64,000 nt of DNA, from the NCBI RefSeq assembly GCF_030056705.1, contig NZ_JASHIC010000011.1, forward strand, positions 62,001 through 126,000, given 5' to 3'. The position numbers and the translations under genes are program-made. Of this stretch, positions 16,235-24,267 are shown one piece after another (the stretch's first letter is position 1; each line of letters begins with the position of its first letter). Source of the DNA: Flectobacillus longus. GTDB lineage: Bacteria; Bacteroidota; Bacteroidia; Cytophagales; Spirosomataceae. The notes beneath the pieces were generated by a model. It made no database searches. It had not been told where the DNA came from and saw only the letters and a list, made by a program, of their open reading frames with translations.

Positions 16235-16270
16235 AAAAAGCGGTCGAAAAATATTTTTCGACCGCTTTTT
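16235..16270. terminator. Bidirectional terminator, AAAAGCGGTYGAAA family
   Basis: A perfect 18-bp palindrome (AAAAAGCGGTCGAAAAAT, 16235-16252, with 16253-16270), A-rich on the left and T-rich on the right. It lies between the convergent cupin and HxlR genes. Close copies occur at 25937-25978 and 43417-43459, also at convergent junctions. Confidence 0.85.
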
Positions 16271-16308
16271 GATAGGTAAATGGTAGGATAATATTCTTTA
16301 TATATGAT

Positions 16309-16647
16309 TTACTTTTCCATAATCACCTTTCTATGTTCGATACCCCATAGATGTAACTCTTCAACCACCCTTTGTAGCGACTGCCCGTGTGGCGTGATAG
16401 AATACTCCACCGTCGGTGGATAAGTATCTACGGCGGTTCGAGTAATTAAAGTATTCGTTTCAAGACTTTTGAGCTCGTTGGACAATACTTTATCTGAAAT
16501 ACCCTTCACTTCTTTTGCAATTTGATTTAACCTTTTAGGTTCAGCCCCCAAGGCAAACAGAATTAATAACTTCCATTTGCCTTGTAAGGTTTCTAAGGTA
16601 TCCTTGATAGAAAGTATATTTTTGGGACAATCAATGCCGTTTATCAT
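16309..16647 (-). CDS. HxlR family transcriptional regulator
   Basis: 112 residues. The winged-helix pattern of HxlR is complete: DCPKNILSIKDTLETLQGKWKLLILFALGAEPKRLNQIAKEV, ISDKVLSNELKSLETNTLITRTA, and 'YPPTVEYSITPHGQSLQRVVEEL'. The Cys at residue 7 matches the N-terminal Cys that senses oxidants or electrophiles in several HxlR/HypR proteins (family knowledge). The gene is divergent from the DoxX-like gene with 116 bp between, the classic position of an HxlR repressor beside its target. Confidence 0.88.
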   Translation of the reverse strand: MINGIDCPKNILSIKDTLETLQGKWKLLILFALGAEPKRLNQIAKEVKGISDKVLSNELKSLETNTLITRTAVDTYPPTVEYSITPHGQSLQRVVEELHLWGIEHRKVIMEK

Positions 16648-16763
16648 CGTCTTAGGGTTTAGTATTTGTATTACTTTCTTGCAAGTAAGCGCTTTCCTCG
16701 AAGAAAGTATCCATGTTTTGTAAAAGCTAAGTGGGTAGTTTTGGTAAAATTAAATTTACAATC

Positions 16764-17153
16764 ATGACAACACACAAACACAATTCCAAGTTCAAAACAT
16801 TGACTGCCTGGGTACTGCAATTTCTTTTGGCATTGAGCCTTGCCTATGGAGGAGTTTTGAAATTAGCAACTCCTATTGACCAACTAGCTCAGATGTGGCC
16901 ATGGGTTGTACAAGTGCCTACTTTTGTGGTATGGGGAACAGCCATATTGGATTTACTTGGAGCAATCGGTATTTTATTGCCTAGTCTGCTTTACATAAAA
17001 CCTCAAATCAGTCGCTGGGCTGCCTTTGGTATCCTTTTATTAATGCTGTCTGCAATCGTATTTCATCTTGTACGTGGCGAGGCGACGGTTATTGGTTTCA
17101 ATATTTTTATGATAGTATTAACCATAATTTTATTACGGCTTTGGAAGTCATAA
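16764..17153 (+). CDS. DoxX-like membrane protein
   Basis: 129 residues with four membrane helices (about 13-35, 50-70, 77-98 and 105-126). Patterns such as 'WVLQFLLALSLAYGGVLKL', WVVQVP and LDLLGAIGILLPSLL match DoxX-like proteins, which are linked to redox balance or quinone-related functions. The ATG at 16764 starts just before the first helix; the earlier in-frame start at 16731 would add an unlikely tail. Divergent from hxlR, so probably induced when HxlR is inactivated. Confidence 0.8.
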   Translation: MTTHKHNSKFKTLTAWVLQFLLALSLAYGGVLKLATPIDQLAQMWPWVVQVPTFVVWGTAILDLLGAIGILLPSLLYIKPQISRWAAFGILLLMLSAIVFHLVRGEATVIGFNIFMIVLTIILLRLWKS

Positions 17154-17204
17154 TAGCGCTCTATAAATCTACTAAGACTAACACCGTTTCGTTTCAAAAA
17201 ATAG

Positions 17205-17212
17205 TAAATTTG
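17205..17212 (+). promoter_or_regulatory. Candidate -7 box (TAAATTTG)
   Basis: Fits the Bacteroidota TAnnTTTG consensus and lies 28 bp before the ATG of the ankyrin gene at 17241. The -33 element is not clear. Confidence 0.4.
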
Positions 17213-17240
17213 GTAATTCTAACCTTTAACCATCTTTACT

Positions 17241-17879
17241 ATGTTGCAAGCAATATTAAAAACGGGTGATACAGCAATGCTCTATTCCACGCTCAAGTCA
17301 CACCCTGAGTTGGCCAATGAAGGAGTGCCACTCGACGATACTAATCCAGCCTTGGCACATCCCTTGCACCGAATAGCTGATTGGATATTCACAAAGGATA
17401 TATCAGAAGAAAAAGGAATCGAGTTGGCAGAAATTTTACTAGATTTTGGTGCAAATATCGATGGTCAAAATCTAAAAATCCTTCAGGATACACCCATAAT
17501 TGCAGCGGCGAGTTTGTACGCCAACCAACTTGGGAAGTATTACCTTACAAAAGGTGCTAATTTAGACCACCAAGGTTGTTTTGGGGGGACTGCCTTACAT
17601 TGGGCAGCTTGGTGTGGGGGTGTTGAATTATTGGAGGTATTGTTGCAACAAGACCTTGATTTGAATCAAAAATGTATTGAGTTTAAATCTACTCCACTGT
17701 TTTGGGCTGTTCATGGGACTTATCAAGATAAAAATATGGTAAGAAATGCTCATTTGAAAAGTATAAAATTATTAGTGAATGCTGGGGTAGATAAAAATAT
17801 TCCTAATATTGAAGGTTATACCATCTTTGATTTGGCAAAAGATGATGAGGAGGTTTTACGCATATTAAATCGTCACTAA
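17241..17879 (+). CDS. Ankyrin repeat protein
   Basis: 212 residues made of ankyrin-type helix pairs. The recognisable repeats are GIELAEILLDFGANIDGQN, GKYYLTKGANLDHQGCFGGTALHWAAWCGGVELLEVLLQ, and HLKSIKLLVNAGVDKNIPNIEGYTIFDLA. The central TALHWAAWCGG matches the TPLHxAA consensus. No signal peptide, so it is probably a cytoplasmic protein-protein interaction module. The partner is unknown. Confidence 0.85.
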   Translation: MLQAILKTGDTAMLYSTLKSHPELANEGVPLDDTNPALAHPLHRIADWIFTKDISEEKGIELAEILLDFGANIDGQNLKILQDTPIIAAASLYANQLGKYYLTKGANLDHQGCFGGTALHWAAWCGGVELLEVLLQQDLDLNQKCIEFKSTPLFWAVHGTYQDKNMVRNAHLKSIKLLVNAGVDKNIPNIEGYTIFDLAKDDEEVLRILNRH

Positions 17880-18085
17880 TAGTCATATAAGATTTTGACT
17901 TACAAATGTAATATTGAGTTAAGTGATTGATATATAGCGATTTGAATGATTTAATTTTTGCCTTGATACGTTAGTCATACTTATCATTTGTTATACAGAC
18001 TTAAAAAATTAATACATGTTTCCAGAACTTATCCGTTATATTTGAAATGATGTATTGAACCCAAATAGGTATAAACGTATAAGAA

Positions 18086-18541
18086 ATGAGAAAAATTACC
18101 GTGAATGCCGCCGTTATGATGTGCCTATGCTGTGTAGGTGTATCAGAACAGTCAGTGGCTAAAATTGCAGTATCGCAACTAAACACTGTAGGAGATGAAC
18201 CGTCTATGGCTTTTCTGAGGAAGCTTCAAGGAAAGTATCCGTTTGATGTAAAATTATTTAATGCGCAAAGTTTGACTAATCGCCTCAAGAAATTACTTGG
18301 AAATCGCTACCAATTTATGGTAAGTACTTGGGCTGTAGAGGTGCCAATTGAAGTGAAAAATAATCTTTTTGTGGCAAGTGGTTGCGAGCAACATAATTGT
18401 GGTGCAACTAACTTTATCATTGTTTATGACTTTACTAAAAATAACCTTTCAGTTGGTATTCGTGAAGGAGATAAAGTAAATACATACTCCGAAGATGGAA
18501 GTAACTCTCCAAGAGTGTTGCAATGGGTTAACAATTACTAA
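18086..18541 (+). CDS. Ivy-like (vertebrate-type lysozyme inhibitor) protein
   Basis: 151 residues with a probable signal sequence (MRKITVNAAVMMCLCCVGVS). Residues 94-116 read LFVASGCEQHNCGATNFIIVYDF. This matches the signature loop of Ivy lysozyme inhibitors (CKPHDC in E. coli: Cys-x-x-His-x-Cys, then a beta strand), with C100, H103 and C105 in register. The preceding 'FMVSTWAVEVPIEVKNN' and following 'NNLSVGIREGDKVNTYSED' also fit the strand order. Ivy proteins sit in the periplasm and plug the lysozyme active site with this loop. The rest is divergent and the family call rests mainly on the loop, so function is inferred. Single gene with its own terminator. Confidence 0.6.
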   Translation: MRKITVNAAVMMCLCCVGVSEQSVAKIAVSQLNTVGDEPSMAFLRKLQGKYPFDVKLFNAQSLTNRLKKLLGNRYQFMVSTWAVEVPIEVKNNLFVASGCEQHNCGATNFIIVYDFTKNNLSVGIREGDKVNTYSEDGSNSPRVLQWVNNY

Positions 18542-18554
18542 TCATAAAAACATC

Positions 18555-18587
18555 AAAAGCCTCAGATTTCTCTGAGGCTTTTTTTAC
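18555..18587 (+). terminator. Intrinsic terminator
   Basis: A perfect 12-bp stem (AAAAGCCTCAGA/TCTGAGGCTTTT) with a 4-base loop continues into a seven-T run, 13 bp after the Ivy-like gene. Confidence 0.9.
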
Positions 18588-19060
18588 AAAGTAAGGCTAT
18601 AAAGTTAAAGTTTTTATGTGTTAGACTCAATATATAATCCAATATTGATGCTTGGTTTCTTCTTGAAAGAAGAACCTTTAACTTACCCTAAAAAACACCG
18701 CTTAAATATCTGTTTTCGTGTCGTAAAACAGAAAAAAGGATTGGTCAACATAATTGGGTGTTAGTTAGTTAAGGTAAAAGAAGCTTTTCTATTATGAATT
18801 TTACTATTTGATTCTTCTACGGCTGAAAGTTATTACCATAAAAAATAAAAACAAAATTTTTGAGGAAAAATTTATATCACATGATTTGGTGATATTGGAT
18901 GCAAATTAGTGATAATTGATGTTTTTGTTGTTTAAGATAAATAAAATCATTGACAAAAGTCAATGATTGTTTAGATAAATGTAATTTTTTATAAAAATAG
19001 TTATATTTTGTAGAAGTGATTTCTAATTATTTTTTTTGATTATTTGTAGTTGAACTTCGT
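18588..19060. other. AT-rich intergenic region
   Basis: About 470 bp with no credible gene. It contains a perfect 10-bp hairpin (AATCATTGAC/GTCAATGATT, 18945-18968, loop AAAA) that may end transcription of the minus-strand AraC gene about 90 bp away. Several imperfect inverted repeats lie around 18650-18780. Nothing suggests a gene remnant. Confidence 0.45.
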
Positions 19061-19867
19061 TTATTTTAAAATATTAGCCTGCATTTTTAAATATTCTGAT
19101 GGTCGGCAGCCAATTAAGTTGCAAAAAGTGTTACTAAACGTAGGTATGCTGCTATAGCCGACACTAATTGCGACCTCGCTAACGGGTAGTTTTTCTTCTA
19201 GTAATAATTGTAAAGATTTTAATATTCTTAAAATCGTGTAGTATTGAATAAAAGTCATACCTAATTCTGCATGAAATAAACGAGCTAAACTTCTTTGACT
19301 AAATCCAAATCTTTCACATAATTCAGGAAAAGCAATGGGGTTATGTAAGTTACTAGCCATAAATGCTAATACTTTTTCTAGTCTTTGGTTATTTGAGAAA
19401 GGTAAAGCCAATGGCAAATTCATGGTACTGATTTGGGGTAGAATAGCACGTATAGCCTCTGCAATGATATAATCTTCCTTTGAACTTGTCAAAATATCTC
19501 CATGCCAGCGATTAGAAAATAGTAATAATTGGAGCAACAAATCATTGACAGCATAGATACCGATTTGATGGAAAAAGTCAATTTTCTGGTTTGGAATTGG
19601 AAAGTACAGATTGCGCATCATGATTTCGGGGGAGCTTGCATGAATACTATGTGGTACTTCGGGAGGGATCCACATATAATGTCTCGCAGGCAAAAAATAG
19701 GTTTTGTCGGCTACCGAAATATGTACGACTCCACCTTCGGTGTATAACAACTGCGCTTTTTTGTGCTGATGCAATTGAATATCGTTTTCGCCCATAGCGT
19801 CGTGAAAACAATAGATAGAATCTTCAATCTTATCTACTTCTGTAAGATAATATCGTTGTGGGGTCAT
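19061..19867 (-). CDS. AraC family transcriptional regulator with cupin-type sensor
   Basis: About 268 residues. The N-terminal part (CFHDAMGENDIQLHQHKKAQLLYTEGG, YFLPARHYMWIPPEVPHSI) is the AraC-type cupin that binds small ligands. The C-terminal part has two HTH motifs: 'IAFPELCERFGFSQRSLARLFHAELG' and VSEVAISVGYSSIPTFSNTF. The ATG at 19867 begins just before the cupin domain; a GTG 51 bp upstream is less likely. It is divergent from the CoA-transferase gene with 140 bp between. It may control that gene and the efflux genes behind it (inference from position). Confidence 0.85.
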   Translation of the reverse strand: MTPQRYYLTEVDKIEDSIYCFHDAMGENDIQLHQHKKAQLLYTEGGVVHISVADKTYFLPARHYMWIPPEVPHSIHASSPEIMMRNLYFPIPNQKIDFFHQIGIYAVNDLLLQLLLFSNRWHGDILTSSKEDYIIAEAIRAILPQISTMNLPLALPFSNNQRLEKVLAFMASNLHNPIAFPELCERFGFSQRSLARLFHAELGMTFIQYYTILRILKSLQLLLEEKLPVSEVAISVGYSSIPTFSNTFCNLIGCRPSEYLKMQANILK

Positions 19868-20007
19868 TTTTTTGGCAAAAATTGATAAATAGTTGGCTTT
19901 TGTAGATATTTCTACCACAAAGATACTTCCTAATTTTGTCTTAGCATATTACAAGAAACAAAACAAACAACATAACCAACTCTAACCAATTCCGAGAGGT
20001 ACATACA

Positions 20008-21513
20008 ATGAATTCAGAGAGAATCCAAATTCCAACTTTGCTAGCCAAGGTAAAAACTGCACAAGAAGCTGCTGCCTTAATAGAGGATGGCATGGTGATA
20101 GGCTCTAGTGGCTTTACACGTGCAGGCGATAGCAAGGCCGTTTTGCAGGCATTAGCCGAACGAGCCCAATCTACTCCCCTTAAGATAACCTTGCTAACGG
20201 GTGCATCTCTGGGTCATGATACCGATGGATTATTGGCCGAATCACATGCACTCTACAAGCGTATGCCTTTTCAGTCAGATAATGGCTTAAGAAGTCATAT
20301 CAATGATGGAGAGGTGCTTTTTATAGATCAACATTTAGGCGAAACTGCCGAGTTATTACAAGCCGAAAATATTCGCCCTGTAGATTTGGCGGTGATTGAA
20401 GTTGCTATGATTAGAGCCGATGGACTATTGATTCCGACTACTTCGGTTGGTAATTCAGCTACTTTTGTCCAACAAGCCAAACAATTGATTATTGAAGTTA
20501 ATATGGCTGTGCCAACAAGTATCGCGGGGATTCATGATATTCATATCCCTGAACGTTATCCTTTTCGCAAGCCTATATTGATTGAAAAAGTCGATGACCG
20601 TATAGGGAGTATCGGTATCGAATTTGATCCTGCTAAGGTGGTGGCGGTTGTCTTTACAAACTTGTCGGATAGCGCAGCAACAATCGCCCCACCTGAGGCA
20701 AAAACGGATGCTATTGCGGCACATTTGATTGAATTTTTTGAAAAAGAAGTTCACAAAGGCAAACTTTCCTACCATTTGTTGCCGCTACAAGCGGGTATAG
20801 GTAAGGTAGCCAATGCCATTTTACAGGGTTTTGTTAATAGTCCCTTCGAGGGTCTTACTATGTATTCGGAGGTATTACAAGATAGTACTTTTGAGCTAAT
20901 CGATGCAGGAAAAATGGATTTTGCTTCAGCGTCTTCCATTACGGTTTCGAAGGAATGGTATCAAAAACTTTTTATCAATTTTGAAAGATATAAAGACAAA
21001 ATCCTGCTTCGACCCCAGAATATTAGCAACGCAGCGGAGGTGATACGCCGATTGGGCGTTATTGCGATTAATACTGCCATAGAGTTTGATATTTACGGAA
21101 ATGTAAACTCTACCCATATTTACGGTACCAAAATGATGAATGGAATCGGTGGTTCGGGCGATTTTGCCAGAAATGCCTATTTAAGCATTTTTGTTTGCCA
21201 AGCAGCTTCCAAAAACGATACTATTTCGCATGTAGTGCCGATGGTTGCGCATGTAGATCATACTGAGCACGATGTTGATATTTTGGTAACTGATTTTGGA
21301 TTAGCTGACTTACGTGGTTTAGCCCCACGCGAACGAGCCAAAGTTATTATCGAAAACTGCGCACATCCCGATTATAGAGAAGCTTTGTTGGATTATTATA
21401 CAAGAGCTTTGGAGAAAGGAGGACAAACGCCTCATTTACTTGGCGAAGCACTTAGTTGGCACGAAAGATTACAAAAAACAGGTAGAATGACCTCTGAATT
21501 AGAAAGAGTGTAG
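20008..21513 (+). CDS. Acetyl-CoA hydrolase/transferase (succinyl-CoA:acetate type)
   Basis: 501 residues, within the usual length of the ACH1/Cat1 class I CoA-transferases that move CoA between carboxylates or hydrolyse acetyl-CoA. The N-terminal domain has 'GMVIGSSGFTRAGDSKAV' and the C-terminal domain 'GGSGDFARNAYLSIFV', a conserved GxGGSxDF-type loop. The catalytic Glu is expected in the segment 'LTMYSEVLQDSTFELIDAGK', where YSEVLQD fits the 'ySEv.qD' motif forming the glutamyl-CoA ester. TDFGLADLRGLAPRERA near the end is also characteristic. Exact acyl substrates cannot be told. Divergent from an AraC gene and 240 bp ahead of a TolC-type gene. Confidence 0.86.
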   Translation: MNSERIQIPTLLAKVKTAQEAAALIEDGMVIGSSGFTRAGDSKAVLQALAERAQSTPLKITLLTGASLGHDTDGLLAESHALYKRMPFQSDNGLRSHINDGEVLFIDQHLGETAELLQAENIRPVDLAVIEVAMIRADGLLIPTTSVGNSATFVQQAKQLIIEVNMAVPTSIAGIHDIHIPERYPFRKPILIEKVDDRIGSIGIEFDPAKVVAVVFTNLSDSAATIAPPEAKTDAIAAHLIEFFEKEVHKGKLSYHLLPLQAGIGKVANAILQGFVNSPFEGLTMYSEVLQDSTFELIDAGKMDFASASSITVSKEWYQKLFINFERYKDKILLRPQNISNAAEVIRRLGVIAINTAIEFDIYGNVNSTHIYGTKMMNGIGGSGDFARNAYLSIFVCQAASKNDTISHVVPMVAHVDHTEHDVDILVTDFGLADLRGLAPRERAKVIIENCAHPDYREALLDYYTRALEKGGQTPHLLGEALSWHERLQKTGRMTSELERV

Positions 21514-21753
21514 CGTCAATCCAGTAAAAGATAGTGGTTTAGATTACTTGTTAATTGGGACAATGAGTATGAGGATGGTACGATATTGTGGTACTTATAT
21601 CCCATGCCATGAGGGTAAAATAGTTTTGCACCTGTTTTTAAGAATGATATTAGTAAAAATTTATTGGTGGAGGAATTTATAAACTTTCGCCTAAACATAT
21701 TTTCATTTTTCACTCTCGCAATCGGATATATTTATAGTATCTGTGTTGAATTT

Positions 21754-23109
21754 ATGACAACGTACAAACAGCCAATTCAAGGAAAGAGTTTTTTCCTTGG
21801 AGGTTTTCTTATGCTTGCCCAAACCACTTATGGACAACATATTAGCCATACCACAAGCAATAAAGTTTCTTTAAATTTGTCGGAAGCTCTGAACCGCTTG
21901 AAAGAAAACAGTCCTTATCTCATACAAGCAAGGATTCAGACAGAAGTAGCACACGAAAAAGTAAAGGAAGAAAAAGAAATACAGTTGCCCGATTTAGATT
22001 TTCATGCTTCGTATTATCGTATGAGTAATATGGTCGAGTATCAACATGCTGACCAAGTAGTTCATTACCAGACTATTCCTGATATTTATGATGCGACTGT
22101 CAATATCAAAATGCCTCTTTATCAAGGAGGAAGAATTAAAATTGGTATTAAGCAAGCCGAAAAAAGAGTAGAAATTGCTCAACTTCAAGAGAAACAAGTT
22201 TACCGAGAAAAAGCCATTGAAGTCATACAAACCTATTTGGGGATTTGTAAGTTGGTGGCGCTTGACTCACTTTTGAAAGAAACCCTTAAAGAACAAAACG
22301 AGCGACTTAATTTGGTAAGTGCTTTCAAAAAAAATGGTACAATCACCAAAGAAGAAGTGTTACAAGCAAGTCTTCAATGCTCAAATTCAACTCTCGATAT
22401 TTTAACCAATGAGCGAAATACAAAAGTATTGCTCAATGATTTGAAAACCCTTTTGCAGATTCCTGAAAGAGATACCTTGTTGCTAGACACAAAGTCGGCC
22501 CTCAGCATGAATCATATAGAATTGTTGATAGATAAGCTTCAAGAAAGTGCCTCGAATCGTGAGGAGGTAAAAATAAAGCACCAAGCGACTGAAATTAATG
22601 AGCTGGGATACCAAGCCATTAAAGCATCTACAAAGCCTACTTTGAGTTTGTTTGGAACGTTCGGGTACAACTATCCCAACTATATGTTATTCCTTTTTCC
22701 GCCACATCCATACCTGTACAGCCTTGGGAGAATTGGGATTGATATGAATTTTAGTATTTCTCATTTGTTTAAAGTCAAGACCAAATTGGCTATGGCAAAG
22801 CAGTCGATTGAGCTTTCACAAGTACAAGAAAAGATTCAGAAAGATGTCATTCAAGATGCCATGTATCGTAGATATATGGCATGGCTCGAAACACAGGATA
22901 AGATAATGGTAATTGAAAAAGCGATTGCGCAAGCCAATGAAAACTACAGAATTCTGAAACAAAAGTATTTTAACCAAATGGCATTACATACCGAATTGAT
23001 GGATGCGGATACAGCTTTGTTTCGAACTCGCTATCAACTTTTGTCAGCGAAAATAGATGCTGTGGCAAAATACTACGATCTTCTTTACACTTCAGGTCAA
23101 CTCAACTAA
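21754..23109 (+). CDS. TolC family outer membrane efflux protein
   Basis: About 451 residues. The ATG at 21754 gives MTTYKQPIQG, then a hydrophobic export signal (SFFLGGFLMLAQTTYG). The mature protein has two similar alpha-beta halves typical of TolC: LNLSEALNRLKENSPYLIQARIQTE opens the first, and paired long helices and a short strand region 'PDIYDATVNIKMPLYQGGRIKIG' follow. The second half has 'TKPTLSLFGTFGYNYP', 'RIGIDMNFSISHLFKVKTK' and a final coiled helix ending YYDLLYTSGQLN. It forms the outer membrane channel of the tripartite pump completed by the next two genes. Confidence 0.86.
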   Translation: MTTYKQPIQGKSFFLGGFLMLAQTTYGQHISHTTSNKVSLNLSEALNRLKENSPYLIQARIQTEVAHEKVKEEKEIQLPDLDFHASYYRMSNMVEYQHADQVVHYQTIPDIYDATVNIKMPLYQGGRIKIGIKQAEKRVEIAQLQEKQVYREKAIEVIQTYLGICKLVALDSLLKETLKEQNERLNLVSAFKKNGTITKEEVLQASLQCSNSTLDILTNERNTKVLLNDLKTLLQIPERDTLLLDTKSALSMNHIELLIDKLQESASNREEVKIKHQATEINELGYQAIKASTKPTLSLFGTFGYNYPNYMLFLFPPHPYLYSLGRIGIDMNFSISHLFKVKTKLAMAKQSIELSQVQEKIQKDVIQDAMYRRYMAWLETQDKIMVIEKAIAQANENYRILKQKYFNQMALHTELMDADTALFRTRYQLLSAKIDAVAKYYDLLYTSGQLN

Positions 23110-23125
23110 ATTAGCATAGGAGGTT

Positions 23126-23170
23126 AGTTATTAGATGATTGCGGATGAAAATTCCGTTTTTCTAATAACT
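23126..23170 (+). other. Nested hairpin between tolC-like and hlyD-like genes
   Basis: AGTTATTAGA (23126-23135) and TCTAATAACT (23161-23170) are perfect inverse copies, and an inner CGGA/TCCG pair stacks between them. It lies in the 83-bp gap of an apparent operon and may adjust expression of the pump subunits or protect the upstream message. Confidence 0.4.
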
Positions 23171-23192
23171 GTCTCTTAGGCTTTTCTTTACA

Positions 23193-24242
23193 ATGAATCA
23201 AATTAAGCCAAACGATACAAGTCGGATTTTTAATGCAGTAGTAAGTGTTTTTGCCAGCGGACTTACCCTTGGAGGCATTGCCTTAGGAGGCTGGTATATC
23301 ATGTATTATCGTAATCATGAGCAAACCAACGATGCCCAAATAGAGCAATATGTTACCCCCGTCATGAGTCGTGTGACGGGATATGTAAAGGCGGTTAATT
23401 ATCAGGATAACAGTTTTGTTCATAGAGGAGATACGTTGATTCAACTTGATGAGCGTGAGTATCGGGCTAAACTAGATATGGCGTATGCTGATTTTGAAAA
23501 TGCCTTAAAAAACGAAAATGTTATTACTAAAAAGGCACAAACCACGCAAAGCAATGTGGCAATTCATCAAGCACAATTGAGTGCACTAAAAGCGAAAGTT
23601 TGGGAAATGGAAAGGGAGTATCAGCGTCAGCTCAATTTGTTGAAAGAGGAGGCCACGACTGAACAGCGAGTAGAAAGTGCCAAAACTGCTTTTGAGGCTG
23701 CTCAAAGCAATTATCAGGAGATAATCGAAAAAATCCATAGCACTGAACTGATGGCAAGTGAGGCAAATTCTGTAATTCCGTTTGGTAATACCATTATTCA
23801 ACAGAAAAAAGCTAGTTTGGATAATGCTAAATTATTTTACTCATACACCGTTATTACAGCCCCGTATGACGGTTGGGTAGGAAAACGAACCATTCAGTCT
23901 GGGCAATTGATTAAAGAAGGACAAACGCTTTTGTCAGTGGTAAGTAAGGAAAAATGGATGGTTGCCAATTTTAAAGAAACTCAGATTCGCTTTTTGAAAA
24001 TCGGTCAAACGGTCGAATTCAAAGCCGATGTTACGGGCGATAAAGTATGGCATGGACAAATTATATCTCTTTCTCCTGCCTCAGGAGCGCGATTTTCATT
24101 GCTTCCTCCCGATAATGCTACAGGTAATTTTGTCAAAATCGAGCAGCGAGTTCCTGTAAAAATATCTATCCAAGAAACAACCGATGTCTCCTATCCTTTG
24201 TTGAGAGCTGGGCTTAATGTAGAGGTTTTTGCCAAACATTAG
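23193..24242 (+). CDS. HlyD/EmrA-type membrane fusion protein
   Basis: 349 residues. One membrane anchor (about 12-34, NAVVSVFASGLTLGGIALGGWYIMYY) is followed by the biotinyl-lipoyl half EQYVTPVMSRVTGYVKAVNYQDNSFVHRGDTLIQLDEREYRA, a coiled hairpin (about 95-200), the returning lipoyl half VITAPYDGWVGKRTIQSGQLIKEGQTLLSVV, and the beta barrel. This is the EmrA layout: periplasmic adaptor joining the inner-membrane MFS pump to the TolC-like channel. It ends 25 bp before the MFS gene, so all three are likely one operon. Confidence 0.9.
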   Translation: MNQIKPNDTSRIFNAVVSVFASGLTLGGIALGGWYIMYYRNHEQTNDAQIEQYVTPVMSRVTGYVKAVNYQDNSFVHRGDTLIQLDEREYRAKLDMAYADFENALKNENVITKKAQTTQSNVAIHQAQLSALKAKVWEMEREYQRQLNLLKEEATTEQRVESAKTAFEAAQSNYQEIIEKIHSTELMASEANSVIPFGNTIIQQKKASLDNAKLFYSYTVITAPYDGWVGKRTIQSGQLIKEGQTLLSVVSKEKWMVANFKETQIRFLKIGQTVEFKADVTGDKVWHGQIISLSPASGARFSLLPPDNATGNFVKIEQRVPVKISIQETTDVSYPLLRAGLNVEVFAKH

Positions 24243-24267
24243 AAGGGGAAATACCTTTATTTTTAAC

